From: Cellvibrionales bacterium UBA1963
Lineage (GTDB): Bacteria > Pseudomonadota > Gammaproteobacteria > Pseudomonadales > UBA7434
Reading direction: 5' to 3'
DNA: 64,000 bases
Assembly (NCBI GenBank): GCA_002336035.1
Contig: DDED01000160.1
Location: 13,282-77,281, forward strand
A model generated the notes under the pieces. The model was given only the letters and a program-made list of their open reading frames with translations. It did not search any database and had not been told where the DNA came from. Both the position numbers and the translations under genes were made by a program. How positions within the stretch are numbered: the stretch's first letter is position 1; every line of letters starts with the position of its first letter. Positions 35,810-45,863 of the stretch are shown here, in pieces.

Positions 35810-35895
35810 TCGTTACATTTATCGTTTGCGATTCAATGTTTAAACGCGCACAGCTAAAATTTCACCGCAATAGAATAATCAAATGTTTACCAGCG

Positions 35896-37449
35896 CTATA
35901 GTTTTCCTGCATGCTTCATGACATGAAAGATAAAATGTTGCTCTACAGTGCCGTTGAGTAAATGGGCCCAAGGGCCTTGTGCGTAAACAGCAACGTCATC
36001 GCCTGCATGCGTTTCGGTCGCCAAAGGAACTCCCGCTTCTTGATGGTAGTGTGCAGTTTCAGGGTCATCGCTGAGGGTGGTTTGCCGAGAGGCTTGGCCG
36101 AGGCTTTGAAACCGCGCATATGGATTTTTAGGGTCGGGGGGCTGGTTATAATAACCTGGCCCATTAGCGTAACTTAAGGTGGTATACGGTTTTTTGTCGG
36201 CTGCAAGACTGGGAGAGTCTTCTGCTTCGCCAGATGCATTATTGCCAGTGACAAACCCTAAAATTGGATTTCCGCGCGTTGGGTAACCAGCTAAGGTTAA
36301 TGTATGGCTATGGTCAGCAGTCACCACCATTAACGTTTTCTTCAAATTGACTTTTTGGCCAGCAAGTTTAATGGCTTGTTCAAATGCGTAAAAATCCTCT
36401 AACGCTCGATAAGCGTTGCCGACATGGTGGGCATGATCAATGCGGCCAGCTTCGACAATAAGTAAAAATCGCTTACTCTTTTGTAGCTGTGTTAGGGCGG
36501 CATTTACCATTTCACTAAGGCTGGGCTGGCCCCTTTCGCTGTCGTCTCTATCGGCTTCAAAATCTAGGTGAGAATCTGCAAATAAGCCTAATAGCTTATC
36601 GCTGCCGTTAGCGTCATAACGCATTAATTGCCCTCGATTTTGAAGGTAGCGGCCATGAGGGTGGCGCTCTTGCCAAATTGAGATCAAGTCATTGTCGTCG
36701 CTTCGCTTACCTTTTCCACGGGTAGACCCTTTAGGTAAAAAATGACTACGACCTCCACCCAGTAATACATCAATACCATCGCCGTGTTTAAATTCAACAA
36801 ACTGCCGAGCAATATCACGACAGCCATTTGCTTTTGCGTTGCCGGGTAAGTCTGTATCGGTTTCCCAATTACGTTCAGGGCTATGAGCATAACTGGCGGC
36901 AGGTGTGGCATGGGTTACTGTTGTCGTAGTAACTATACCTGTTGCCCAGTTATTATTTTCAGCAAGCTCTAATAAAGTTGTTATATGCTGTTTATTGCAA
37001 GCATTTGAGTCTGCGCGGGCGATATCAGCGCCCATACTGAGCACGCCAGCCTTCGTTTTTTCGCCGGTAATCAATGCTGTCATGGTGCCAGCTGAGTCCG
37101 GTGTTTGCTGGTTAGTATTGTAAGTTTTAACGAGCCCGACAGATGGAAATTTCTCAAATGATAAGACGTGCTCCTCACCATTACCACCAATTTTCTGGCC
37201 AATATAAATGCGTCCAGCGGTGACGGTGGCAACGCTCATGCCGTCGCCAACAAATAAAATAATCCCTTCGGCAGTGCGGCGATTAGTTTTCTGATGAAGA
37301 GTTTTTTGTAAAGTTCTTTCTGCCGCTTCATAACTACTAGCGGTAACGCTGTCTGGTTGAGCAAAGCTATGACTACCAATAACCAAGGTAAGAATGACAG
37401 AAAAAAAGGCATAGTGATGGGGGCGCGAATGCATCATTGGATTTTCCAT
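35896..37449 (-). CDS. phoA: Alkaline phosphatase
   Basis: A periplasmic zinc/magnesium phosphomonoesterase. The signal peptide ends near GSHSFAQ; ATG codons at 37449, 37437 or 37434 could be the start. Metal and catalytic motifs are complete: ILFVGDGM, nucleophile Ser in TPDSAGTMTAL, VTHATPAASYAHS, VEAGRIDHAHH, VTADHSH and ETHAGDDVAVYAQGP. The 517-residue length is at the long end. It follows a PPOX-family gene by 25 bp on the same strand. No Pho box is obvious upstream of that pair. Confidence 0.92.
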   Translation of the reverse strand: MENPMMHSRPHHYAFFSVILTLVIGSHSFAQPDSVTASSYEAAERTLQKTLHQKTNRRTAEGIILFVGDGMSVATVTAGRIYIGQKIGGNGEEHVLSFEKFPSVGLVKTYNTNQQTPDSAGTMTALITGEKTKAGVLSMGADIARADSNACNKQHITTLLELAENNNWATGIVTTTTVTHATPAASYAHSPERNWETDTDLPGNAKANGCRDIARQFVEFKHGDGIDVLLGGGRSHFLPKGSTRGKGKRSDDNDLISIWQERHPHGRYLQNRGQLMRYDANGSDKLLGLFADSHLDFEADRDDSERGQPSLSEMVNAALTQLQKSKRFLLIVEAGRIDHAHHVGNAYRALEDFYAFEQAIKLAGQKVNLKKTLMVVTADHSHTLTLAGYPTRGNPILGFVTGNNASGEAEDSPSLAADKKPYTTLSYANGPGYYNQPPDPKNPYARFQSLGQASRQTTLSDDPETAHYHQEAGVPLATETHAGDDVAVYAQGPWAHLLNGTVEQHFIFHVMKHAGKL

Positions 37450-37474
37450 GTTGAGGGATAACGGACGTTAAATT

Positions 37475-37846
37475 TCAATCGACTAATACGACTTTGATGT
37501 AGGCCCGTTTTGATTTTTTTCTGGTTAGCCAAGATCCAAGGTCGGTAAGCCGCATTTGCCAGCCATACTTTTCAATAAGAGCGGTATGGGCTTGTTGTAT
37601 GTCTTCATTGGTGGTTAAGATGAAGGCTTGGCTTTGCTGCCAATCGCCTAAGACCTTACCGATAACATTACAAGGTGCAATGCGTGATTTTGGAGAATTT
37701 CTTAGCCGTTTGACTTTTCCTGCTTGACCAGCAGAAAAAACATAGTAAGCGGTTTTATCACCAGCAAACCAGACAGGAGTTTCTACGCTTACGCCAGTTT
37801 TGCGAAAAGTGGCAAGGCTAAAATAAGCAGCTTGATCGAGTGTCAT
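37475..37846 (-). CDS. PPOX class flavin/F420-dependent protein
   Basis: A 123-residue single split-barrel protein. FSLATFRKTGVSVETPVWF and AYYVFSAGQAGKVKRLRN are the two strands that open PPOX-class probable F420-dependent enzymes (TIGR03666 type). The cofactor may be FMN, heme or F420; which one cannot be told here. It lies just upstream of phoA on the same strand, probably by chance. Reaction unknown. Confidence 0.75.
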   Translation of the reverse strand: MTLDQAAYFSLATFRKTGVSVETPVWFAGDKTAYYVFSAGQAGKVKRLRNSPKSRIAPCNVIGKVLGDWQQSQAFILTTNEDIQQAHTALIEKYGWQMRLTDLGSWLTRKKSKRAYIKVVLVD

Positions 37847-38111
37847 AGTGGGGCTCCAGCGTAGAATAAGATTAAGATAATTACAAAAAGCGGTTTATTT
37901 GTTTTGAGTACTCCATATTACCACCATAAAAGCGCTTGTGTTGATGCGTGAGGCGTCATTTTTTGAGACAATTTAATCCAGCTTAATGCCATACTGTTGT
38001 TTCAGCAGTGACCAAAATAACCATACTGGGCCCTGCATTGATTTATATGGCGTTGATAGCCAAGGTCAGCCAAGGTCAGCCATGATTAGACAATATGAGA
38101 TCATCGTATAA
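37847..38111. other. Region upstream of parC
   Basis: A 265-bp gap between the divergent PPOX gene and parC. It contains a 10-bp tandem repeat, GCCAAGGTCA twice plus a partial third copy, at 38059-38081. No clear promoter. Confidence 0.4.
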
Positions 38112-40373
38112 ATGAGCGATACCCCGATAGAACCCAGTGAGTTTTCAGCAGAGCAATTGTCAATTAAAGAGTATGCTGAGAAAGCGTATCTCGACTATTC
38201 GATGTACGTTATTCTTGATCGTGCTTTGCCGCATATTGGCGATGGCCTCAAACCGGTTCAGCGTCGAATTGTTTATGCAATGTCTGAATTAGGACTCAAA
38301 GCTTCAGCAAAATATAAAAAATCAGCACGCACAGTTGGCGATGTGATTGGCAAATTTCATCCGCACGGCGATAGCTCAGTTTATGAAGCCATGGTGTTAA
38401 TGGCTCAGCCTTTCAGTTACCGCTATCCTTTGGTTGACGGGCAAGGTAACTGGGGCTCAACAGATGACCCTAAATCATTTGCGGCCATGCGCTATACGGA
38501 GTCAAGATTGGCCCCTTATACCGAAGCGTTGATGGCAGAAGTGTCGCAGGGAACGGTTGATTGGCAGGCTAACTTTGATGGCACGCTTTATGAACCCATT
38601 ATTTTACCGGCTAAGGTGCCAAATATTTTACTAAATGGCACCACTGGCATTGCTGTCGGCATGGCGACTGATATCCCATCACACAATTTGATTGAAGTCG
38701 TAAATGCTTGCATTCACTTACTTGAAAAACCGAAAGCAAGTGTTGAAGATTTATTTGGTTTTATTAAAGGCCCTGACTTTCCAACTGAAGCGGAAATTAT
38801 CACGTCCCCAGAAACCATCCTCGAAATGTATAGAACCGGCAAGGGCAGCCTGAAGATGCGAGCGGTTTATGATACAGAGCAAGGTGATGTCGTGGTGACC
38901 GCCTTACCGCATCAAGTTTCAGGGTCAAAAGTATTAGAGCAAATAGCGGCGCAGATGCAGGCCAAAAAATTACCGATGGTGGTTGATTTGCGGGATGAGT
39001 CTGATCATGAAAATCCGACTCGATTAATTATTGTGCCAAAGTCAAACCGTGTTGACGTTGATGCATTAATGTCACATTTATTTTCTAGCACTGATCTTGA
39101 GCGGAATTACCGCGTTAATATGAACATGATAGGTGTTGATGGTCGGCCTCAGGTGAAGAATCTTAGCCTAATTATCAAGGAATGGTTATCGTATCGCAGA
39201 GGAACTATTCGCAAGCGCTTAGAGTATCGCTTAGATAAAATTCTTAATCGACTGCACTTACTAGACGGCTTGCTCATTGCGTTTTTGAATCTTGATGAAG
39301 TTATTCATATCATTCGTAATGAAGAGCAGCCCAAAAAAGTACTGATGAAAAAGTTTGCTCTTAGTGACGCGCAAACTGACTATATTCTCGACACTCGCTT
39401 ACGACAATTGGCGCGTCTAGAAGAAATGAAGATCACTGATGAGCAATCGAAACTTAGCGATGAACGTGATGAGATTGAAAAATTACTTAGCTCTGATAAA
39501 CGTATGAAAACGCTTATGAAGAAAGAGCTAGAAGCTGTAATAGAAGAATACGGAGATCAACGTCGTTCACCAATTGTGGCTCGCGATGAAGCGATTGCAT
39601 ATACCGAAGACGATATTAGCAGCGTCGATCCAATCACTGTTGTCCTTTCTGCGAAAGGTTGGATTCGCGCAGGCAAAGGGCACGATATAGATCCTAATAC
39701 GTTAAGCTATAAGTCGGGCGACAGCTTTAAATTGGCAGTTAAAGGCAGGTCAAATCAGGCGGTGGTGTTGCTGGATTCTACTGGCCGAAGTTACTCGGTG
39801 CCTGCCAGGGGCTTACCCTCTGCGAGAGGTCAAGGCGAGCCATTAACAGGCACAATTAATCCGCCCTCAGGGGCAAGTTTTGAAGGCGCAATGATGGGCG
39901 CCGATGAACAATTATACTTACTGGCCACTGACGCAGGTTATGGATTTGTGGCTAAACTCGGCGATATGCACGCAAATAAAAAAGCGGGTAAGACATTAAT
40001 TAAAATTCCTAAAGGCGGCGAAGTGATTGCACCACAGATCATTGATGATCTTGATAATAGCTTACTCGTTTCCGTTAGCAATGAAGGCAGAATGTTAATC
40101 TTCCCCATCACCGACTTGCCTATAATGGCTCGCGGTAAAGGCAATAAGATTATGAATATACCCAGTTCTAAATTAGTCAGCCGTGACGAATTTATGTTAG
40201 CGACAGCGGTAATGAAAAAAGAAGATAGCCTAGTGATACATGCAGGTAAGCGCTATTTAAAAATGAAATACACTGATCTTGAACACTATATTGGAGAACG
40301 TGCTCGGCGCGGCAATAAGCTTCCTCGAGGTTTTCAAAAGGTCGATTCAATGGTTGTTGACGTTAAAGAGTAG
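38112..40373 (+). CDS. parC: DNA topoisomerase IV subunit A
   Basis: The DNA-breaking subunit of topoisomerase IV. The N-terminal winged-helix domain has [19 protein letters not shown] and the QRDR segment [13 protein letters not shown]; the catalytic Tyr lies in [18 protein letters not shown] (RYTESR). The C-terminal pinwheel domain spans about residues 500-745. At 753 residues it is normal. It is followed eight bases later by serB; in Pseudomonas parC and serB lie near each other. Confidence 0.97.
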   Translation: MSDTPIEPSEFSAEQLSIKEYAEKAYLDYSMYVILDRALPHIGDGLKPVQRRIVYAMSELGLKASAKYKKSARTVGDVIGKFHPHGDSSVYEAMVLMAQPFSYRYPLVDGQGNWGSTDDPKSFAAMRYTESRLAPYTEALMAEVSQGTVDWQANFDGTLYEPIILPAKVPNILLNGTTGIAVGMATDIPSHNLIEVVNACIHLLEKPKASVEDLFGFIKGPDFPTEAEIITSPETILEMYRTGKGSLKMRAVYDTEQGDVVVTALPHQVSGSKVLEQIAAQMQAKKLPMVVDLRDESDHENPTRLIIVPKSNRVDVDALMSHLFSSTDLERNYRVNMNMIGVDGRPQVKNLSLIIKEWLSYRRGTIRKRLEYRLDKILNRLHLLDGLLIAFLNLDEVIHIIRNEEQPKKVLMKKFALSDAQTDYILDTRLRQLARLEEMKITDEQSKLSDERDEIEKLLSSDKRMKTLMKKELEAVIEEYGDQRRSPIVARDEAIAYTEDDISSVDPITVVLSAKGWIRAGKGHDIDPNTLSYKSGDSFKLAVKGRSNQAVVLLDSTGRSYSVPARGLPSARGQGEPLTGTINPPSGASFEGAMMGADEQLYLLATDAGYGFVAKLGDMHANKKAGKTLIKIPKGGEVIAPQIIDDLDNSLLVSVSNEGRMLIFPITDLPIMARGKGNKIMNIPSSKLVSRDEFMLATAVMKKEDSLVIHAGKRYLKMKYTDLEHYIGERARRGNKLPRGFQKVDSMVVDVKE

Positions 40374-40381
40374 CTATAACA

Positions 40382-41614
40382 ATGAGCGATGTTAGCTTAA
40401 TAAAGATCTCAGGCCCTGATCAAACTGGCATTACTCAGGCAGTGACAGCCATTTTAGCTGACTATTCAGTAAATGTTCTCGATATTGGTCAAGCGGTCAT
40501 ACACAATAATTTAGCGTTGGGGATTCTGGCTGAAATTCCTGATCAGGCCGATATAAAAAGTTGCTTCAATCAGCTCAAAGAGACCGTAGAGCAACTTGGT
40601 ATGTCAATAGAGTTTGATGCTGTGAGCGCTGTTGACTATCAGCATTGGATAGGCGAGCAAGGTAAGCCGCGGCATATTTTAACGCTGTTGGTTAGAAAAG
40701 TGAGTGCTGAGCATATTAACGCGGTCACTAGTTTAGCCTCTCAGTATGGCCTGAATATTGATAAAATCACTCGTCTTTCAGGTCGTGTTCCTCTCGATTC
40801 AATCGAAAAGTCCCAAGCTTGTGTTGAGTTTTCAATGCGAGGCGAATTAACGGATAAAATAAAAGTACGGCGATCGTTGCTTGAGCTGACAAACACGTTG
40901 GATATGGATATCGCCTATCAAGAGGATGATATGTTTCGTCGTAATCGTCGTCTTGTCGTGTTTGATATGGACTCTACTTTAATTGAAGCGGAAGTGATTG
41001 ATGAATTAGCTAAAGCTGCCGGCGTTGGTGCAGCAGTTTCAATGATCACCGAATCAGCAATGCAAGGCGAAATTGATTTTGATGAAAGTTTTCGTCGTCG
41101 AGTTGCATTACTGGCTGGATTAAAAGATTCTGCTCTGCAGCAAGTAGCCGACGGGCTACAATTAACAGAAGGCGCAGAGACACTAATAAGTACATTAAAA
41201 ACCCTCGGTTATAAAACGGCTATTTTATCAGGTGGCTTCAGTTATTTTGCAAATAAATTGCGTGACAAGTTAGGTTTTGATTATGTTTATGCTAACCAGC
41301 TTGATATTAAAGACGGTGTTGTTACTGGCGAGGTGGTCGGTGATATTGTGAATGGCGAACGAAAAGCTGAGTTATTAAAGGATATCGCTAGTCGTGAAAA
41401 TATAGCACTTGAACAAGTCATTGCTGTAGGTGATGGAGCAAATGATCTGCCGATGTTGAGCGTCGCCGGTCTAGGTATTGCTTTTCGTGCTAAGCCGATT
41501 GTTAAAGCCTCGGCTCGACAGTCAATTTCAACCTTAGGACTTGATAGTATTATTTATTTGCTGGGGATAAGCGACAGAGAACGAATAGCCGCTAAAAATA
41601 ATAAAAAGCGTTAG
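40382..41614 (+). CDS. serB: Phosphoserine phosphatase
   Basis: A HAD phosphatase that completes serine biosynthesis. Two ACT-like domains (about residues 1-75 and 90-175), which can bind serine, precede the HAD domain. That domain has the nucleophile motif VFDMDSTLIEAEVIDELA, SGGFSYFANKL, and AVGDGANDLPML for magnesium. At 410 residues it is the long, Pseudomonas-like form. It is cotranscribed with parC. Its stop overlaps that of convergent epmB by 4 bp. Confidence 0.95.
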   Translation: MSDVSLIKISGPDQTGITQAVTAILADYSVNVLDIGQAVIHNNLALGILAEIPDQADIKSCFNQLKETVEQLGMSIEFDAVSAVDYQHWIGEQGKPRHILTLLVRKVSAEHINAVTSLASQYGLNIDKITRLSGRVPLDSIEKSQACVEFSMRGELTDKIKVRRSLLELTNTLDMDIAYQEDDMFRRNRRLVVFDMDSTLIEAEVIDELAKAAGVGAAVSMITESAMQGEIDFDESFRRRVALLAGLKDSALQQVADGLQLTEGAETLISTLKTLGYKTAILSGGFSYFANKLRDKLGFDYVYANQLDIKDGVVTGEVVGDIVNGERKAELLKDIASRENIALEQVIAVGDGANDLPMLSVAGLGIAFRAKPIVKASARQSISTLGLDSIIYLLGISDRERIAAKNNKKR

Positions 41615-42690
41615 CTTTCGGTTGGTAGAATCAGAGTTTTGGAATTTTTATTAGCCAACTCTCTTACGAGCTTTGGCACCAAATAACCAGGTAGAAGACG
41701 GGTTACTTCACCCATAATGCGCTTTGCCCGAGCATCAGTAATAGCAAAGTGCGCAGCGCCTGTCACTGGGTCAAGTAAGTGCAAATAATAAGGTAAAACA
41801 CCGCTATCAAACAAGCGTTGGCTCAGTTCAGCAAGCGTCTCAGCACGATCATTAACCCCTTTCAACATAACGGACTGGTTTAATACGATTGCGCCAGTTG
41901 ATTTTATTTTATCAACAGCGTGTTTCACGTTGTTATCTATTTCATTGGCATGGTTACTATGAATGACGACAACCTTATGGCCAGGCCAACCTCTTAAGCA
42001 ATTAATAAGATCTCGATCGATGCGTTGCGGTAATACCACTGGCAAACGACTATGAATTCGAAGTGTTTTGATACTAGTTATAGTGGCTAATTGATCAATG
42101 AGCCACTGCAGTTGTTTATTACTAGTCGCTAAGGGATCGCCACCACTTAAAATAATTTCATTAATGTTAGGCTTAGCTTGTAAATAATGTAAGGCTTTCT
42201 CCCAAGCTTGACGTGCAAGCCGATTGTCTTCATAAGGGAAGTGACGCCGAAAGCAGTAGCGGCAATGTATGGCACAGGCTTGAGTCACAATCAACAATGC
42301 TCGATTGCGGTATTTGTGTATAAGCCCAGGCGCAACGTTGTAGTCTTTTTCATGCAAGGGGTCGTCTATGTAGCCAGGCATGACTTGATTTTCTTTTTGC
42401 AGAGGTAGCACTTGGCGCAATAAGGGGTCATTGATATCACCTTTCGTCATTCTCGCGATAAATGGCGCAGGTGCCTTAATGATAAAATCGAGCGGATTAA
42501 CATCGAGTGGCCCATCCAGGCTGTCAATAAAATCCTCCTGTTTAAGATTAAGTCGCGTAAGTAATTCTGTTAAGCTGAGATTGGATGTGGAGAGTAACTG
42601 TCGCCAATCAGCGGGTTCAAGCACTCGAATCGGTTGAATTTCGGTCTGACATTTGGTCCCCGTTCGCGTTATCATGGTTTCTTTTATCAC
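41611..42690 (-). CDS. epmB: EF-P beta-lysylation protein EpmB
   Basis: A radical-SAM, PLP-dependent lysine 2,3-aminomutase that makes beta-lysine for the modification of elongation factor P. The iron-sulfur motif CAIHCRYCFRRHFPY is present, with the SAM-binding SGGDPLATSN and the PLP lysine expected near the C-terminal KLVRELANK stretch. At 359 residues it is the short EpmB type, not the catabolic KamA. It diverges from efp-epmA, a classic arrangement. EpmC, the hydroxylase of the set, is not in the window. Confidence 0.94.
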   Translation of the reverse strand: MIKETMITRTGTKCQTEIQPIRVLEPADWRQLLSTSNLSLTELLTRLNLKQEDFIDSLDGPLDVNPLDFIIKAPAPFIARMTKGDINDPLLRQVLPLQKENQVMPGYIDDPLHEKDYNVAPGLIHKYRNRALLIVTQACAIHCRYCFRRHFPYEDNRLARQAWEKALHYLQAKPNINEIILSGGDPLATSNKQLQWLIDQLATITSIKTLRIHSRLPVVLPQRIDRDLINCLRGWPGHKVVVIHSNHANEIDNNVKHAVDKIKSTGAIVLNQSVMLKGVNDRAETLAELSQRLFDSGVLPYYLHLLDPVTGAAHFAITDARAKRIMGEVTRLLPGYLVPKLVRELANKNSKTLILPTES

Positions 42691-42823
42691 AGTACTGTCC
42701 CTGCATTGATATCGGTTTCACCTTAGGCCAAGCTAACGTGACTTTCAGCTAAGGCATTGTAGATTGAACTCCATAGCAGCAACAGCGATAATCACCTAAT
42801 TTACGACTTTATTGAGGCACAAC

Positions 42824-43387
42824 ATGGCGACTTATTCTACCAACGAATTTAAGAACGGCTTGAAACTAATTATCGATGGTGATCCCTGTAATATTGTTGA
42901 GAATGAGGTGGTTAAACCCGGAAAAGGACAGGCGTTTAATCGAGTTCGATTAAAAAACTTAAAGACGGGAAGAGCTTGGGAAAAGACATTTAAGTCTGGT
43001 GAGAGCGTTGAAGGGGCTGACGTGATGGACACCGATATGGAATACCTCTATTGCGACGATGAATTTTGGTATTTTATGGATCCGATTAGTTTTGAGCAAA
43101 TACCTGCTTCACTTGAAGCGGTTGCGGATGCTAAATTGTACTTAAAAGAGCAAGACAGTTGCGTGGTAACACTTTGGAACGGTGCTCCGCTCACGGTATC
43201 ACCGCCAAATTTTGTCGAATTAGCGGTAGTTGAGACAGACCCGGGTTTAAAAGGCGACACAGCCCAAGGAGGCACTAAGCCGGCGACCTTATCGACCGGT
43301 GCTGTAGTGCGAGTGCCATTATTTATCGATCAAGGTGAAATACTAAAAATTGATACCCGCACGGGCGAATATGTCTCGCGCGCATGA
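42824..43387 (+). CDS. efp: Elongation factor P
   Basis: Relieves ribosome stalling at polyproline. The ATG at 42824 gives [15 protein letters not shown]. The modification loop [18 protein letters not shown] puts the beta-lysylated residue at Lys34, as in E. coli. Three OB-like domains make up 187 residues. It is translationally coupled to epmA (stop and start overlap ATGA at 43384). A TTG at 42812 extends the frame by four codons without support. Confidence 0.96.
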   Translation: MATYSTNEFKNGLKLIIDGDPCNIVENEVVKPGKGQAFNRVRLKNLKTGRAWEKTFKSGESVEGADVMDTDMEYLYCDDEFWYFMDPISFEQIPASLEAVADAKLYLKEQDSCVVTLWNGAPLTVSPPNFVELAVVETDPGLKGDTAQGGTKPATLSTGAVVRVPLFIDQGEILKIDTRTGEYVSRA

Positions 43388-44340
43388 TCGAAACAACGGG
43401 CGCTAACCCTTCTGCATTAAGTTCTAGCAATGTGCAACAGAGGTTAACCCGACGTGCGAACTTATTGGCAAGCATTCGGCATTATTTTGATCAACAAAAA
43501 CTGCTGGAAGTTGAAACGCCGCAGCTGTCTAATTTTCCTGTCACTGATCCTCAGCTGGAAAATTTGCAGGTTGAAAACCCTCGACTTAATCATCAAGCTA
43601 CTCGTCAACCTTGGTTGTATTTAACGACCTCACCTGAGTACCAGATGAAACAATTGCTATCACTTGGCAGTGGCTCCATTTACCAAATCTGTAAATCATT
43701 TCGTCATGAGACTCCTAGCCCGAAGCACAGCATTGAATTCACTATGCTTGAATGGTATCGAGTTGACTTCGATATGATAGATTTAATAAACGATGTTACC
43801 GGCCTACTTAAAAAAACTGTGTCAGAACCAATAATGGCTGAAGGAATAGAAATATTATCCTACCGTGAGGCGTTTTTACGGCATCTATTAATTGATCCTT
43901 TTACGCTGAGTCGTGAGCAATTAGAGGACTTTGCCCGAAAGAAAGTTGACTGTCATTTTACGAATCAAGACAAAGATATTTGGTTAGATTTGCTGATGAG
44001 CCATTGCATAGAGCCATTGTTAGGACAGCAGAGGCCCTGTTTTTTAATCGATTATCCGGCCTCGCAAGCTGCCTTAGCACGCATAGAAATTGATGCCCAA
44101 GGCAATGCAATTGCCAAGCGATTTGAGTTGTATATCAAGGGTATAGAGTTAGCAAACGGTTATCATGAGTTGGCTGATTACGACCAACATATCAGGCGTT
44201 TTGAGCAAGATAATCAACGTCGACGGGCACTGGGTTTATCTACCCGGGCAGTTGACCAGCCATTTCTTGAGGCAATAAAATTAGGCCTACCTAATTGTGC
44301 TGGCGTTGCCTTGGGTGTTGATCGGTTATTACTCCTGTAA
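43384..44340 (+). CDS. epmA: EF-P beta-lysine ligase EpmA
   Basis: A lysyl-tRNA synthetase-like enzyme that attaches beta-lysine to Lys34 of EF-P. It lacks the anticodon-binding domain and has only class II catalytic motifs: motif 2 region [19 protein letters not shown] then [13 protein letters not shown], and motif 3 [14 protein letters not shown]. At 318 residues it matches GenX/PoxA. It overlaps efp and is cotranscribed with it. Confidence 0.95.
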   Translation: MIETTGANPSALSSSNVQQRLTRRANLLASIRHYFDQQKLLEVETPQLSNFPVTDPQLENLQVENPRLNHQATRQPWLYLTTSPEYQMKQLLSLGSGSIYQICKSFRHETPSPKHSIEFTMLEWYRVDFDMIDLINDVTGLLKKTVSEPIMAEGIEILSYREAFLRHLLIDPFTLSREQLEDFARKKVDCHFTNQDKDIWLDLLMSHCIEPLLGQQRPCFLIDYPASQAALARIEIDAQGNAIAKRFELYIKGIELANGYHELADYDQHIRRFEQDNQRRRALGLSTRAVDQPFLEAIKLGLPNCAGVALGVDRLLLL

Positions 44341-44352
44341 ACAACTGATGGA

Positions 44353-44907
44353 CTAGTCAGCAGAAATTGCTACGATATCGTTTGGGCCAAGCTTTCGATC
44401 AGCAATACCAATGAAGCCATCGTTGCCAATATAGCTGTCTTCACCACAAATTAGGCCGTCGTCATTAATGGGCCAAAATATTGCGCTTCGCGTTTCATAA
44501 AGGTAATAGGCCTCCGTTTCATCGACACTGTGTCCCATAGCTTCTAGTATTGAGCCAGGGTACGCTATTCGCATCCTGCCTTCGGTAATCACGCAATGAC
44601 GGTCAACGACCAAACGATCAATATTATGTTCGATTCGATAAATATCCATGGCAATAATAGATTGATAAAAAGCTTCTACATTCTCCTTGCCTTTCGGACC
44701 GGCAAGGGCTTCATCGTCTTCATTGCCAAAAAAATGATAACGAGCATCTTCAGCCACGGTAGACATGAGCTGCTCAAAGTCAAGAGTGGCTTCGGCTTTC
44801 ATATGGGTGTAGACCAAATCTAAGTTTCGTTTTAAAATTGGGTCAGTTTCAGCCGCGAGTCTTTTCTCGACTAAGGCCCAATTTTTACGCGCGTCAATTA
44901 ATGCCAT
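44353..44907 (-). CDS. NTF2-like protein (SnoaL fold)
   Basis: A 184-residue protein with one NTF2-like domain. Conserved fold features are FEQLMSTVAEDARYHFFGN, a central helix with GKENVEAFYQSII, and paired strands ending HCVITEGRMRIAYPG. It is unlike the shorter genes at 28161 and 50237 in sequence. I cannot assign a substrate. It is convergent with epmA and 75 bp upstream of psd on the same strand. Confidence 0.6.
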   Translation of the reverse strand: MALIDARKNWALVEKRLAAETDPILKRNLDLVYTHMKAEATLDFEQLMSTVAEDARYHFFGNEDDEALAGPKGKENVEAFYQSIIAMDIYRIEHNIDRLVVDRHCVITEGRMRIAYPGSILEAMGHSVDETEAYYLYETRSAIFWPINDDGLICGEDSYIGNDGFIGIADRKLGPNDIVAISAD

Positions 44908-44982
44908 GGTATTTACTCTCTATTGTCATTGTTATTCGAGTTATCTTACTACGTGTTGAAAGTATTGTCGAAAGCTCCAAAT

Positions 44983-45843
44983 TTAGCCGTTAAACACTCC
45001 TAGTGCTTGGCCCATTTTCACGGCTGATCCATTAACTAAGTCTTTATTCCATATCGCTGTTTCAGCAGGAAATAATACAATAGCCGTAGAGCCTAATTTA
45101 AAGCGGCCTATTTCATCACCCTTTAACAGCGATACTTTTCGCGTAAAATCAACTGTATTTACTCTCTTTGATCTCGGTGTTACCTGTCCTGACCAGGTCG
45201 TTTCTATGCCTGCAACGATCATTGCGCCGACTAAGATAACCACCATGGGGCCGTGTTCAGTAATGAAGTAACAAATAAGCCGTTCATTGTTAGCAAATAG
45301 CCCCGGCACATTATTAGCCGTCACCTGATTAACTGAAAATAATTTCCCTGGCACATAATGAGTCTTTTGCAATTGGCCCGCAAATGGCATGTGCACCCGA
45401 TGGTAATCTTTAGGGGATAAGTAAACAGTTGCAAATGCGCCGCCATTAAATAGTTCAGATAAATATTGGTCACCGCCAAGTAGGGCTAAAAGTGAATAAT
45501 CGTGATTTTTTGCTTGTATGATCCGATCATTTTTGAGGTAACCGATTTCACTAACGGCACCATCTGCAGGTGAGATAATACTGTTAATAGTTGGATCAAT
45601 AGGCCTAGCGCCAGGGGTTAGCGGCCTAGTAAAAAATGCGTTAAAGCTATTATATTTATCATAGTCAGCAGGTACGGCTTCTGCAATATTGATAGTAAAG
45701 TGTTTACTGAATAAAGTAATTAAAGTTTTTTTCAGCCAAGGTATTTCACTGTCGGCGAGTAAACCCGCTAATCGAGACAGTATATGCTGCGGTAAACAGT
45801 ATTGAATAAAAACAAACAGCTTATCTAACATTTTATGAGCCAA
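44983..45843 (-). CDS. psd: Phosphatidylserine decarboxylase proenzyme
   Basis: An inner-membrane enzyme that makes phosphatidylethanolamine. The pyruvoyl-forming cleavage motif LGST lies in FKLGSTAIVLF near residue 252. VDGAVSEIGYL-like and YHRVHMPFAG motifs, typical of the catalytic domain, are present (SPADGAVSEIG and DYHRVHMPF). At 286 residues it is the standard bacterial type I form. It lies 20 bp downstream of the rhodanese gene on the same strand. Confidence 0.95.
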   Translation of the reverse strand: MAHKMLDKLFVFIQYCLPQHILSRLAGLLADSEIPWLKKTLITLFSKHFTINIAEAVPADYDKYNSFNAFFTRPLTPGARPIDPTINSIISPADGAVSEIGYLKNDRIIQAKNHDYSLLALLGGDQYLSELFNGGAFATVYLSPKDYHRVHMPFAGQLQKTHYVPGKLFSVNQVTANNVPGLFANNERLICYFITEHGPMVVILVGAMIVAGIETTWSGQVTPRSKRVNTVDFTRKVSLLKGDEIGRFKLGSTAIVLFPAETAIWNKDLVNGSAVKMGQALGVFNG

Positions 45844-45863
45844 CCGTTGTAGTGAGTTGTGGA

